From Myxococcus stipitatus DSM 14675 (GTDB taxonomy: Bacteria; Myxococcota; Myxococcia; Myxococcales; Myxococcaceae), in NCBI RefSeq assembly GCF_000331735.1, contig NC_020126.1, positions 4,402,001 to 4,466,000 of the forward strand: DNA of 64,000 bases, given 5' to 3'. A program made the position numbers and the translations under genes. The notes below the pieces were generated by a model that saw nothing but the letters and a program-made list of their open reading frames with translations, did not search any database and was not told where the DNA came from. Position 1 is the first letter of the stretch; each line of letters starts with the position of its first letter. Positions 1 through 7,114 of this stretch are shown piece after piece.

Positions 1-169
1 ACCGCGCGGCCGCGGTCTCTCCTGACTCCCTCCGCACCACGTCCATCACACCCAGGAAGAACATGCCGCGAGCCCGGTCCTCGGTCGCGGACAACCCCAG
101 ACGTCGTTCCAACTCGCAGCCTGGGTCGAGAGTTTCTCGTTCCCGACTCCGGAACGCAATCACTGTCAT
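1..169 (-). CDS. DUF2378 (TIGR02265) family protein, N-terminal part, cut by window edge
   Basis: Reading the minus strand from an ATG at 167-169 gives 56 uninterrupted codons that run off the left edge. After about 20 variable residues comes ELERRLGLSATEDRARGMFF followed by LGVMDVVRRESGE, which resembles the opening of the myxobacteria-restricted DUF2378/TIGR02265 family (typical pattern: ..RGLFFNGVL..VR..GG..). Codons are strongly G/C at third positions. The family has no established biochemical function but is highly multiplied in Myxococcus genomes. The gene lies downstream of the OmpA-type gene on the same strand, about 390 bp away, so it probably has its own promoter. The truncation is only the edge of the window. 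Confidence 0.65.
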   Translation of the reverse strand, partial: MTVIAFRSRERETLDPGCELERRLGLSATEDRARGMFFLGVMDVVRRESGETAAAR

Positions 170-511
170 GGACGCCCCCCTGACGAAGAAGTTGAACCTG
201 ATACCTGCCCGCGAACGGGCTCATCCATGAAAGTGCGGCAATCCGGGTGAGCTGAGAAGCCCGCTTGGGGGGGACGCGGGTCGGTGTGCGCTGTCTCGAC
301 GGGGACAGTTGGGGACTGTCTCCAGAGACAAAGGGGAGGTCTGGCGCGGAATCCGGGCCGGATGGCGGGTGGCCGCCAATGCACAACACGGGGCGCCCGC
401 CGGGCGCGATGTGGCGGCTTCTGTGCGTTCTGGACCACTCACAGGAGGGAACGTCTGCCGGCGGCACCCGTCGCACATGAATGTTTCGCATCGCGACGGC
501 GCGACGCGGCA
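170..511. other. Intergenic gap without a convincing gene
   Basis: About 340 bp between the DUF2378 start and the hairpin behind the OmpA-type gene. Small open frames exist on both strands but have no ribosome-binding site, no recognisable domain and poor third-position bias. The only structure I see is the nested inverted repeat at 293-329. Confidence 0.5.
293..329. repeat. Nested inverted repeat (hairpin)
   Basis: Inner arms GGGGACAGT (301-309) and ACTGTCTCC (315-323) pair over nine positions (one G-U) around a 5-nt loop. Outer arms GTCTC (293-297) and GAGAC (325-329) extend the pairing. It could be an operator, a REP-like element or a weak terminator; no T-run follows on either strand. 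Confidence 0.45.
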
Positions 512-539
512 CCCCCCGCGCCAGGACTCGCGCGGGGGG
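512..539 (-). terminator. GC-rich hairpin behind the DUF937/OmpA gene
   Basis: CCCCCCGCGC (512-521) pairs perfectly with GCGCGGGGGG (530-539) across an 8-nt loop, 22 bp beyond the stop of the minus-strand gene. There is no U-run, so it is a terminator-like or 3'-end stabilising hairpin rather than a canonical intrinsic terminator. Confidence 0.4.
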
Positions 540-560
540 GGGGTGGAAGGCCGCGCGTCC

Positions 561-1796
561 TCAGCGGCTCAACATCTGGACTTCGATGCGGCGGTTCATG
601 TCGCGGCCCTGGGTGGTGTCATTGTCCGCCACGGGTTTTTCGGAACCCACGGCGGCGACGTCTACGCGGCTGGCGGGGATGCCGTCCTCGACGAGCGCGG
701 ACCGCACGGCCTCCGCCCGGCGCTGCGCCAGCTGGCGGTTGGCGGCCGGGTCACCCGTGGAGTCCGTGTGGCCGGCGATGCGCACGCGCGCGTCGGGCTT
801 CTCGCGCAGCACGGACGCAAGCTGCCCCACGCTGGCGTCACTCTGCGGCGTCAGCGTCGCGGAGCCCTCGTCGAAGTTCACGCCGCCCAGGATGAAGCTG
901 TTGGCCCCGTTGTCGATGGCCTGGCGCATGCCCTGCGCGTCCTGCACGACGGCCGGCGCGCGGGTGCCCATGGAGCCGGCGCCGCCCACGCCGGTGTCAT
1001 CCGGAGCGGGCCTGACCGGCTCTTCCGGCCGAGCGGGCTGCGCGGGCTGCGTGGCCGTCGCCTGTTCACGCCGAGGGGCCTCGCGCTTGCCGCGCGTGAG
1101 GAACCAGCCGGCCAGGAGCGCGAGCAGCGCCACGGGGATGACCCAGGACAGGTTCTGCTTCCGGGGCTCCGCGTGCACGGGGGCGCGTTCGATGGGCTGC
1201 TGGCGCCGCACCGTCTCCACGGAGGGGACGGTGCGCGTCTCGTGGACCTCCTCGACGACGCGAGGCCCCGTGCCGCCCATGCCCAGGATGCTGCCCAGCC
1301 CCGCGGGCATCGCGGCGGAGAGCAGCGAGCGCTGGCTGCCCAGGAGCTGGCTCAGCCCCGACGGGCTCATCCGGTGGTCGCGCACCTGCTTGCCAATCAC
1401 ACCCATGACCATGGGGGCGACGACGGCGAGCAGCCCGGACGCGGACTTCGAGTTGGAGAAGCCGCCCGTGCGGCCGAGCACGCTGCTGAGCATGCCCAGC
1501 TTGTCGCCGAACAGGCCGTTGAGCATGCCTTGTCCGCGCTCCACCGTGTCGGGGGAGAGCGAGTCCTCGCCGCCCGTGTCGGGGCCCGTGTAACCCCCTT
1601 CGTTGAGCTGTGACATCAGGCGCTGGGCGCCCGCCTCGGTGGAGCCTCGCTCCACCACGCTGCCACCCACCGCCGCGATGGCGCCCGGGAGGGCCTTGGT
1701 CAGCGTGCTCGGGTCCTCGCCCAGGGCGGAGCCCATCTGTTGCATCACGTTGCCGGTGAAGCGCTCACGGACCATGTCGATGAGGTTGAATCCCAT
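561..1796 (-). CDS. DUF937 (YidB-like) - TM - OmpA C-terminal domain protein
   Basis: 411 aa from ATG at 1796, chosen because AGGAGG stands just upstream and the frame beyond it has no family character. Residues 1 to ~165 form a DUF937/YidB-like region (GFNLIDMVRERFTG, ALPGAIAAVGGSV, repeated SGLLAVVAPMVMGVIG-type segments). A charged/proline linker leads to one membrane segment near 218-235 (WVIPVALLALLAGWFL) and a Thr/Pro/Ala-rich linker. Residues ~300-411 are an OmpA/MotB-type peptidoglycan-binding domain with IAGHTDSTGDPAANRQLAQR and a terminal DMNRRIEV motif. Inferred topology: N-terminal domain cytoplasmic, OmpA domain periplasmic, tethering the protein to the wall. Precise role unknown; the domain order is clear. 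It is divergent from the ADP-ribosylglycohydrolase gene. Confidence 0.85.
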   Translation of the reverse strand: MGFNLIDMVRERFTGNVMQQMGSALGEDPSTLTKALPGAIAAVGGSVVERGSTEAGAQRLMSQLNEGGYTGPDTGGEDSLSPDTVERGQGMLNGLFGDKLGMLSSVLGRTGGFSNSKSASGLLAVVAPMVMGVIGKQVRDHRMSPSGLSQLLGSQRSLLSAAMPAGLGSILGMGGTGPRVVEEVHETRTVPSVETVRRQQPIERAPVHAEPRKQNLSWVIPVALLALLAGWFLTRGKREAPRREQATATQPAQPARPEEPVRPAPDDTGVGGAGSMGTRAPAVVQDAQGMRQAIDNGANSFILGGVNFDEGSATLTPQSDASVGQLASVLREKPDARVRIAGHTDSTGDPAANRQLAQRRAEAVRSALVEDGIPASRVDVAAVGSEKPVADNDTTQGRDMNRRIEVQMLSR

Positions 1797-1917
1797 GCGA
1801 ATGCCTCCTGCGTTTCGGGCGGCACCAGTCGCCCCCGGTGAGGGGAGTCGCTCACCGCCTGCGTGGAGCAGAGGGCTCCTCCGATGCGAACGACTCTTCA
1901 GGGAAGGAGGGTGCGGA

Positions 1918-2096
1918 TGGAATACGAGGCCCACATCGCCCTGCTGGCGTGGCCGCTCGAAGGACGGAGCCGCCGGATGCCTCCTCGCGCGCGGAGGGCT
2001 CCGCATGGAGCGCCGGGCCTTGACGCCGGCGCGCGCGAGGCGCGAGCGTCCACGACTCGACGTCCCGTGCGGGGCCCGGGAGGAGCGCCATGGTGA
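1918..2096 (+). CDS. Candidate small ORF overlapping the next gene start
   Basis: A 58-codon frame opens with ATG at 1918 preceded by AAGGAGG at good spacing. It ends in TGA at 2094-2096, overlapping the ATG of the ADP-ribosylglycohydrolase gene at 2090 by 7 nt, a translational-coupling layout. The first 16 codons (MEYEAHIALLAWPLEG) look like real coding sequence; the rest is Arg/Ala/Pro-rich with weaker codon bias. It may be a leader peptide, the remnant of a longer decayed gene, or chance. No family recognised. Confidence 0.25.
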
Positions 2097-3037
2097 CACG
2101 CGAGGAGCGAATCGAGGGAGGGGTCCTCGGCCTGCTGGTGGGGGATGCGCTGGGGGTTCCCTACGAGTTCCACGCGCCGGAGTGGATTCCCGCGCGGGAC
2201 GCGCTCGAGTTCGAGCCCCCCGCGGGCTTCAGCCGCGCCCACCCGGACGTGCCCCCGGGCACCTGGTCCGACGATGGCGCCCATGCGCTCTGCCTGTTGG
2301 ATTCATTGCTCTGTCAGGGCCGCCTGGACGTGGAGGACCTGGGGCGCCGGTTGGTGAACTGGCGCGAATGGGGTTACCTGGCGGTGGACGGGGCCGTGTT
2401 CGACGTGGGAATCCAGACGGACCGGGCCCTGTCCCGGGTGCGTGCGGGCGTGCCCGCTGCGAGCGCGGGGCCCGCTGGCCCGCAGGACAACGGCAATGGC
2501 GCCCTGATGCGGGTGTTGCCCCTGGCGCTCTGGCACCGGGGGAGCGACGCGGAGCTCGCCGCGGATGCCATGCTTCAATCCCGCGTGACACATGGTCATG
2601 CGCGGTCTCGAGTGTGTTGCGCTTTGTACTGTCTTTGGGCACGGCGTGCATGGGAAGGCTCGGCCCGGCCCTGGGAGGAGGCGTTGTCGGCGCTGCGGGC
2701 GCTGTATCCCGAGGGCACCGAATCCCGCACGGAGCTGGACGGCAGCATCCTCCCCACGGGCGCCGAGGACACCCCAGGGCAGGGGACGGGCTACGTGGTG
2801 GACTGTCTTCGCTCCGCGCGGGACTGCGTGTGCGCCCACGGCTCCTATGAGGACGTGGTCCGCTCCGCGGTGCGCCTGGGGCATGACACCGACACGACGG
2901 CGGCGGTGGCCGGCGGCATCGCGGGCGTGATTCACGGCGTGCGGGGCATTCCAGCGCGCTGGCTCCGGGCGCTGCGCGGACGCGAGCTCGTGGAGCCGCT
3001 CCTGCGCAAGCTGGTGCTTCACGCGGCTCGCGGATGA
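2090..3037 (+). CDS. ADP-ribosylglycohydrolase (DraG/ARH3-like)
   Basis: 315 aa, the usual length of the family. Members remove ADP-ribose from modified proteins or hydrolyse related N-/O-glycosidic bonds, using two Mg/Mn ions held by Asp/Glu clusters. The metal-site motifs are visible: GLLVGDALGVPYEF near the N-terminus, PGTWSDDGAHALCLLDSLL around residues 63-80 (SDD replacing the more usual TDDT) and LGHDTDTTAAVAGGIAGVIHG near 262-282. GGAGCG just before the ATG serves as ribosome-binding site. No ADP-ribosyltransferase (DraT-like) gene is visible nearby, so the substrate is unknown; it could also act on free ADP-ribosylated metabolites. A strong hairpin closes the unit. Confidence 0.88.
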   Translation: MVTREERIEGGVLGLLVGDALGVPYEFHAPEWIPARDALEFEPPAGFSRAHPDVPPGTWSDDGAHALCLLDSLLCQGRLDVEDLGRRLVNWREWGYLAVDGAVFDVGIQTDRALSRVRAGVPAASAGPAGPQDNGNGALMRVLPLALWHRGSDAELAADAMLQSRVTHGHARSRVCCALYCLWARRAWEGSARPWEEALSALRALYPEGTESRTELDGSILPTGAEDTPGQGTGYVVDCLRSARDCVCAHGSYEDVVRSAVRLGHDTDTTAAVAGGIAGVIHGVRGIPARWLRALRGRELVEPLLRKLVLHAARG

Positions 3038-3046
3038 GAAACCGCA

Positions 3047-3085
3047 GGCTCCGCCCTACCCACCCCCCCGGGGCAGGGCGGAGCC
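3047..3085 (+). terminator. Strong hairpin after the ADP-ribosylglycohydrolase gene
   Basis: GGCTCCGCCCT (3047-3057) and AGGGCGGAGCC (3075-3085) form a perfect 11-bp stem starting 10 bp after the stop codon. No U-run follows, so termination may be Rho-assisted. Confidence 0.55.
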
Positions 3086-3415
3086 CTCAATCCGACGCCA
3101 GCCGTCGGCGCGTCCACCAGCCCAGGCCGGAGCATGCTCCCACCCATTCGGGCCGCGTCCACCGCCGTCACCACGACACGGATGATATGTCCAAGTGGAT
3201 TTCCTGCAACTCGATTTAAAGCCGGATTTTCTGGATGTCGTGATGTATGGCTTTAGCATTGTACCCAGGTACAGCGGCTGTCATTGGAGCAGCGGGCCAG
3301 CTGCGGTTCCAGGCCAGGGTGGTTGTTGTCGATATCACAACCGGCATAAGCAGAGAAAACTGCATTGCCTGATAGTCGTGACTCGTTAGAATGGGGCGGA
3401 TCCTGAGGGGCCAGC
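3086..3415. other. Intergenic region with a low-GC patch, no convincing gene
   Basis: 330 bp. By hand count 3181-3360 is about 51% G+C (3181-3240 about 43%), far below the flanking genes. A 64-codon open frame at 3195-3389 (+) has no ribosome-binding site, no domain and no third-position bias. The right end holds the probable promoter of the histidine kinase. The patch may be a regulatory region or the scar of imported or decayed DNA. Confidence 0.5.
3365..3392 (+). promoter_or_regulatory. Probable sigma70-type promoter of the histidine kinase gene
   Basis: TTGCCT (3365-3370), 16-nt spacer, TAGAAT (3387-3392). Expected start of transcription near 3399, about 17 nt before the GTG start at 3416, which would leave a very short leader containing GAGGGG. 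Confidence 0.4.
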
Positions 3416-4966
3416 GTGGCCGGGGTGAGCCTGAGGATGTCGAACCAATACGAGGCGGATGCGCCCGCGGAGCAGTCGCGTGCGGGGCAGACGGGTCCGC
3501 TGGATGTCATGCGTGCCGCCATGCCGGTGGCGGAGTCCGGGCTGCCGGAAGCGAAGTCGCTGGACGCGGCGGTGGAGGCGCGTGCCTGCGCGTTGTTGTG
3601 GGAGTACCTGGCGGCGGTGCGGCGCCGGGTGGACCGGCTGGGCGTGGGGTTGATGGTGGGGCAGTGGCTGTTCGCCCTGGCCCTGGCGGTGGCCATGTCC
3701 GCGCATCCCTGGGATTGGCGGGTGCGCCCCGGGCTCGAGCCCCTGTGGGTGGCGCTGCTCTGGGGCGGGCCGCTGTGCCTCATCCCCTCCACGTTGGCGC
3801 TGCTGCGGCCCGGTGCGGGGGTGACCCGCCATGTGATGGCGGCGGCGCAGGTGCTGTGGTCCGTGTTGTTGGTGCACCTGTCCGGCGCGCGGCTGGAGAC
3901 GTACTTCCATGTCTTCGGCTCCCTGGCGTTGGTGACGTTCTACCGGGACGCGCGGGTGCTGTTGACGGCGGGGGTGGCGGCGGTGGTGGCGCACCTGCTG
4001 CGGGGGATTGGCTGGCCGCAGGCGGGGGTCACCGTCGCGGGGACGCCGGGCGGCAGCGTGCTGGAGCTGGTGTTCTGGGTGGGCCTGGTGGACGGCGTGC
4101 TGGTGCTGGCGTGCCGGGGCGCGACGCGGGAGATGAAGCGCGTGGCGGAGCGGCAGGCGCTGCTGGCTCGGGCGAAGGAGCTGGAGCTGCTCGAGCGGGA
4201 GCGGATGTTGGAGCGCAGCGGCCGGGAGCTGAAGGACTCGCGGGAGCAGGTGGCCCGCATGGAGAAGCTCGCCGCGGTGGGGAAGCTGACGGCGACGGTG
4301 AGCCACGAGCTGCGCAACCCGCTGGCCGCGGCGCGCACCGCCAATGCCGCGGTGGTGCGGCGGCTGCGCCAGGTGGAGGGCGCTCGGGAGGATGCGCGCC
4401 TTCAGCGCTTCCTGGACATCGTCGAGCGGGAGCTGGCCGTGTGCGCCAGCCTCACGTCGGAGATGTTGGAGTTCGTGCGCGAGCGTCCCCTGGTGCTGCG
4501 CGCGTGCCCGCTGCACGGGCTGGTGGAGGAGGCCGTCGACGTGGTGCCTCGTCGCGAGGGCGTGCGCGTGGAGAACCGCGTGCCCGCGGGGCTGGAGCCG
4601 CCGTGGGTGGACCGCGAGCTGCTGCGCCAGGTGCTCATCAACCTGGTGCAGAACGCCGCGGAGTCGATGCCGCCGGGGCGCGAAGGCGTGGTCGCCGTGT
4701 CGGCGGAGCTGAGTGGTGGGCGGGCCTTCCACATTCGGGTGACCGACAATGGTGGAGGGATTCCCGCCCAGGTGTTGGATCACATCTTCGAGCCGCTCTT
4801 CACCACCAAGGAGCACGGCACGGGGCTGGGTCTGACCGTGGTGGCCAGCACCGTGCGGCAACATGGTGGCACCCTGCGCGTGGAGAGCCGCGAGGGCGAG
4901 GGCAGCGTCTTCACCATCTGCTTGCCCCACGCGCGGGCCACGGCGGAGGTCGCCTGCCCCTCATAG
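3416..4966 (+). CDS. Membrane-bound sensor histidine kinase (orphan)
   Basis: 516 aa from GTG at 3416, preceded by GAGGGG; an ATG at 3437 is an alternative with a poorly spaced ribosome-binding site. Residues ~70-240 hold about six hydrophobic helices (LMVGQWLFALALAVAM, LWVALLWGGPLCLIPSTLAL and others), i.e. a 6TM sensor without a large periplasmic loop. A coiled coil follows (~245-285, ending EQVARMEKLAAVGKL). The phosphoacceptor is His297 in TVSHELRNPLAAAR. The ATPase domain shows LINLVQNAAES (N box), VTDNGGGIP (G1), IFEPLFTTKEHGTGLGL (F/G2). No response regulator gene is adjacent, as is common in myxobacteria, so the partner cannot be named. It is convergent with the secreted-protein gene. 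Confidence 0.92.
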   Translation: MAGVSLRMSNQYEADAPAEQSRAGQTGPLDVMRAAMPVAESGLPEAKSLDAAVEARACALLWEYLAAVRRRVDRLGVGLMVGQWLFALALAVAMSAHPWDWRVRPGLEPLWVALLWGGPLCLIPSTLALLRPGAGVTRHVMAAAQVLWSVLLVHLSGARLETYFHVFGSLALVTFYRDARVLLTAGVAAVVAHLLRGIGWPQAGVTVAGTPGGSVLELVFWVGLVDGVLVLACRGATREMKRVAERQALLARAKELELLERERMLERSGRELKDSREQVARMEKLAAVGKLTATVSHELRNPLAAARTANAAVVRRLRQVEGAREDARLQRFLDIVERELAVCASLTSEMLEFVRERPLVLRACPLHGLVEEAVDVVPRREGVRVENRVPAGLEPPWVDRELLRQVLINLVQNAAESMPPGREGVVAVSAELSGGRAFHIRVTDNGGGIPAQVLDHIFEPLFTTKEHGTGLGLTVVASTVRQHGGTLRVESREGEGSVFTICLPHARATAEVACPS

Positions 4967-4997
4967 GGCTTCGCGCGTGGGAGTCGCGGAGGTCGGC

Positions 4998-5540
4998 CTA
5001 GTAGAGCCGGATGAGGCGCAGCGTGGAGGGGCCCGACAGCGAGGAGAGCCCATCCGACGACACGCACGGGGTGAGGTCGTGCGGCGAGATGTCGTACGTG
5101 ATGACGACGGCGTTGCCCTGGAAGGGCCCGTCCTTCACCACGCCGACGGAGACGTAGGCCTGCCCGCCGTGGATGACGTCCACGCCGGAGCGGATGATGG
5201 CCAGCGAGGAGACGCTGCCGTCATTCCAGGTGAGGGTGCCATCGGAGCGGCTCTGGAGCGCGCAAGACGCCTTGACGTCCGTGGCGATGTCCAGCTCCGC
5301 CGACACGAGGTTCGGGTCGCTCGTGGTGCACGAGTCGTAGCTCGACTTGTTCGTGTACGTCGAGTTCCGGGGCAGCAGTCGCAGGCCGGGCTCCCAGGTC
5401 TGGTACGCGCCGCCCGTGCACCGCGCCTCCGTCTTCGCGGCTTCCGTCGGAACGGACTCCGCGAGGGCGGGCGTGGCCTGAAGGACGAGGGCGGTGCCCA
5501 GGGACAGCAGGGAGATGGACTTGCGAAGGTTCAGCGGCAT
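4998..5540 (-). CDS. Small secreted protein of unknown function
   Basis: 180 aa from ATG at 5540 (GGAG about 9 nt upstream). The first ~27 residues are a Sec signal peptide (MPLNLRKSISLLSLGTALVL, cleavage after ATPALA). The mature part has four Cys (ARCTGG, DSCTTSD, KASCAL, TPCVSS), consistent with two disulfides, and segments such as GTLTWNDGS, VSVGVVKDGPFQG and NAVVITYDI suggesting a beta-rich fold. Not recognised as a named family; resembles small exported myxobacterial proteins. The reading frame stays open upstream, but the signal peptide fixes the start with fair confidence. Confidence 0.7.
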   Translation of the reverse strand: MPLNLRKSISLLSLGTALVLQATPALAESVPTEAAKTEARCTGGAYQTWEPGLRLLPRNSTYTNKSSYDSCTTSDPNLVSAELDIATDVKASCALQSRSDGTLTWNDGSVSSLAIIRSGVDVIHGGQAYVSVGVVKDGPFQGNAVVITYDISPHDLTPCVSSDGLSSLSGPSTLRLIRLY

Positions 5541-5728
5541 TTGACGGCTCCATGTGCCACGCACCTGGCCGGCCTTCATGGCCGGACCGTTCATCCCCTC
5601 GTGCGGGGACAGTGGGTGCGTGGGAGCCGAATGTGTGGGCGCGTGGTGGGGTGAAACCAGTCCGCCCCCGGTGCCATGCGCCTGTCTGAATCCGTGCCGC
5701 CGTCCGCGACGGGACGGCGGCCTGGACG

Positions 5729-6151
5729 TCAGCTTCTGAAGGCCTCGCGCACGCCATCGCGGCGCAGCGTGAAGAGCATCCAGATGGCCACCGGCACGCC
5801 GATGACGCAGGCGGGAGACAGGATGTAGAGCGCGGTGATGCCGCCCACCGTCGCCAGTCCGTAGCCCTTGAGGTTGAGCGCGCTCAGCGCGCCCCACGCC
5901 GACAGCACGCCGCAGAGGATGCCCACCAGCAGCATCAGCGCCAGCGCCGGCGACAGCTCCAGCGCGTTGGCCGGCGTCCCCGGAGGCGCCAGCGGCGACG
6001 TCACGTGCAGCGCGGCCAGCACGAAGCCCGCGATGTTGAAGAAGACGTTCAGCACCCCGGTGCACAGCAGGAAGAAGGCCGGAGCGCGGATGATTTCGAT
6101 GACCCTCGCGCGCGGGTCGGTCGGGGGGAGATGGATTCCAGGACCGCTCAT
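5729..6151 (-). CDS. Small integral membrane protein, translationally coupled to metF
   Basis: 140 aa. Its ATG (6149-6151) overlaps the TGA of metF (6148-6150) in an ATGA arrangement, so it is very probably translated by termination-reinitiation from the metF message. Four hydrophobic segments are visible: AFFLLCTGVLNVFFNIAGFVLAAL, ALALMLLVGILCGVLSAW, YGLATVGGITALYIL and CVIGVPVAIWMLFTL; the C-terminus is basic and Ser-ending. The pattern looks like a DUF4064/DUF4870-style membrane protein, but I do not recognise it securely. A functional tie to methylenetetrahydrofolate reductase is not evident beyond co-transcription. Confidence 0.7.
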   Translation of the reverse strand: MSGPGIHLPPTDPRARVIEIIRAPAFFLLCTGVLNVFFNIAGFVLAALHVTSPLAPPGTPANALELSPALALMLLVGILCGVLSAWGALSALNLKGYGLATVGGITALYILSPACVIGVPVAIWMLFTLRRDGVREAFRS

Positions 6152-7020
6152 GTACGGGCTCTCAAGGCGCTCACGATCATCCGCGTGGCCGGGGACTTGT
6201 TGAGTGTGTAGAAGTGGATACCTGGCACGCCGCGCGACAAGAGCTCCATGCACTGCACCGTGGCGTGCGCCACGCCCAGCTGCACCACCGCGTCCGGCTG
6301 GTCCTTCACCCGCTCCAACTGCAGACCCAGCCGCATGGGCACCGTGGCGCCGCACATGCGCGTGAAGCGCTGCACCTGGTCGTAGTTGGTGATGGGCATG
6401 ATGCCCGGGACGATGGGGACGTTGATGCCCGCGCGGCGGGCCCGCTCCACGAAGTCGAAGTAGAACGCGTTGTCGAAGAAGAGCTGCGTCACCACGAAGT
6501 CCAGCCCCGCGTCGACCTTGGCCTTCAGATGACGCAGGTCGTCGTCGCGGGAGGCCGTTTCCACGTGGCCCTCCGGATAGCACGCGCCCCCCATGCAGAA
6601 GTTGAAATCCTCTTCTCGGATGAATTGCACCAGCTCCGAGGCATAGGCGAAGCCGCCCTCCGCCGGGGTGAAGGTCTTCTGTCCGAGGGGTGGGTCACCG
6701 CGCAGGACGAGCACGTTGTCCAGCTTCGCCTCCGTCAGTCGCTGGAGCAGCTCCCGCAGCTCCTCCCGCGTGTGGCCCACGCACGTCAGGTGGGCCATCG
6801 CCTCGATGCCCGTCTCCGCCTTGATGCGGGTGACCAGCTCCAGCGTCCTGTCGCGCGTGCTCCCGCCGGCCCCATACGTCACGGAGACGAACCCCGGCTC
6901 CAGAGGTGCCAGGTCCTCCAACGTCTTGAGGAGGTTGGCCACGCCTTCGTCGGTCTTCGGCGGGAAGAACTCGAAGGAGAAGCAAGGGTTGGACGGATTC
7001 AACCGATTACGAATCTTCAT
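6148..7020 (-). CDS. metF: 5,10-methylenetetrahydrofolate reductase
   Basis: 290 aa from ATG at 7020, close to E. coli MetF (296 aa). It reduces 5,10-methylene-THF to 5-methyl-THF with FAD, supplying methyl groups for methionine synthesis. Family features: FSFEFFPPKTDEG near the N-terminus (catalytic Glu of the FxFEFFPPK motif), VSVTYGAGGSTRDRTLE, MAHLTCVGHTREEL, NVLVLRGDPP, DFVVTQLFFDNAFYF, VPGIMPITNYDQVQRFTRMCG and a C-terminal VPGIHFYTLNKS. It is divergent from gcvT, whose product makes the 5,10-methylene-THF that MetF consumes, so the two units form a one-carbon cluster. The 94-bp intergenic space leaves no room for a SAM riboswitch. A small membrane protein gene follows with an ATGA overlap. 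Confidence 0.96.
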   Translation of the reverse strand: MKIRNRLNPSNPCFSFEFFPPKTDEGVANLLKTLEDLAPLEPGFVSVTYGAGGSTRDRTLELVTRIKAETGIEAMAHLTCVGHTREELRELLQRLTEAKLDNVLVLRGDPPLGQKTFTPAEGGFAYASELVQFIREEDFNFCMGGACYPEGHVETASRDDDLRHLKAKVDAGLDFVVTQLFFDNAFYFDFVERARRAGINVPIVPGIMPITNYDQVQRFTRMCGATVPMRLGLQLERVKDQPDAVVQLGVAHATVQCMELLSRGVPGIHFYTLNKSPATRMIVSALRART

Positions 7021-7052
7021 GGCGGACCCAGTGTAGACCTTCCCCGTCGGCC

Positions 7053-7080
7053 TTGATCGGCCAAGGTGCATGGCTATAGT
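7053..7080 (+). promoter_or_regulatory. Probable sigma70 promoter of gcvTHP
   Basis: TTGATC (7053-7058), 16-nt spacer, TATAGT (7075-7080). It predicts a start near 7087 and a leader of about 28 nt that contains AGGAG (7104-7108) ahead of the gcvT ATG at 7115. Confidence 0.55.
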
Positions 7081-7114
7081 CCGCGCCGCTTTCAATCCCC
7101 TTCAGGAGAAGCCG

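Noticed and set aside
309..1613. Long plus-strand open frame over the DUF937/OmpA gene
   Set aside because: It is the antisense shadow of a high-GC gene: Arg/Ala/Gly/His-rich, no domain, while the minus strand gives clear DUF937 and OmpA motifs.
3195..3389. 64-codon plus-strand frame in the low-GC patch
   Set aside because: No ribosome-binding site, no domain and no codon bias; treated as non-coding.
5554..5739. 61-codon plus-strand frame upstream of the secreted protein
   Set aside because: No Shine-Dalgarno or recognisable domain; lies in the 5' region between two minus-strand genes.
7021..7114. Glycine or SAM riboswitch in the gcvT-metF intergenic space
   Set aside because: 94 bp is too short for a tandem glycine riboswitch and shows none of the expected stems; a plain promoter explains the region.
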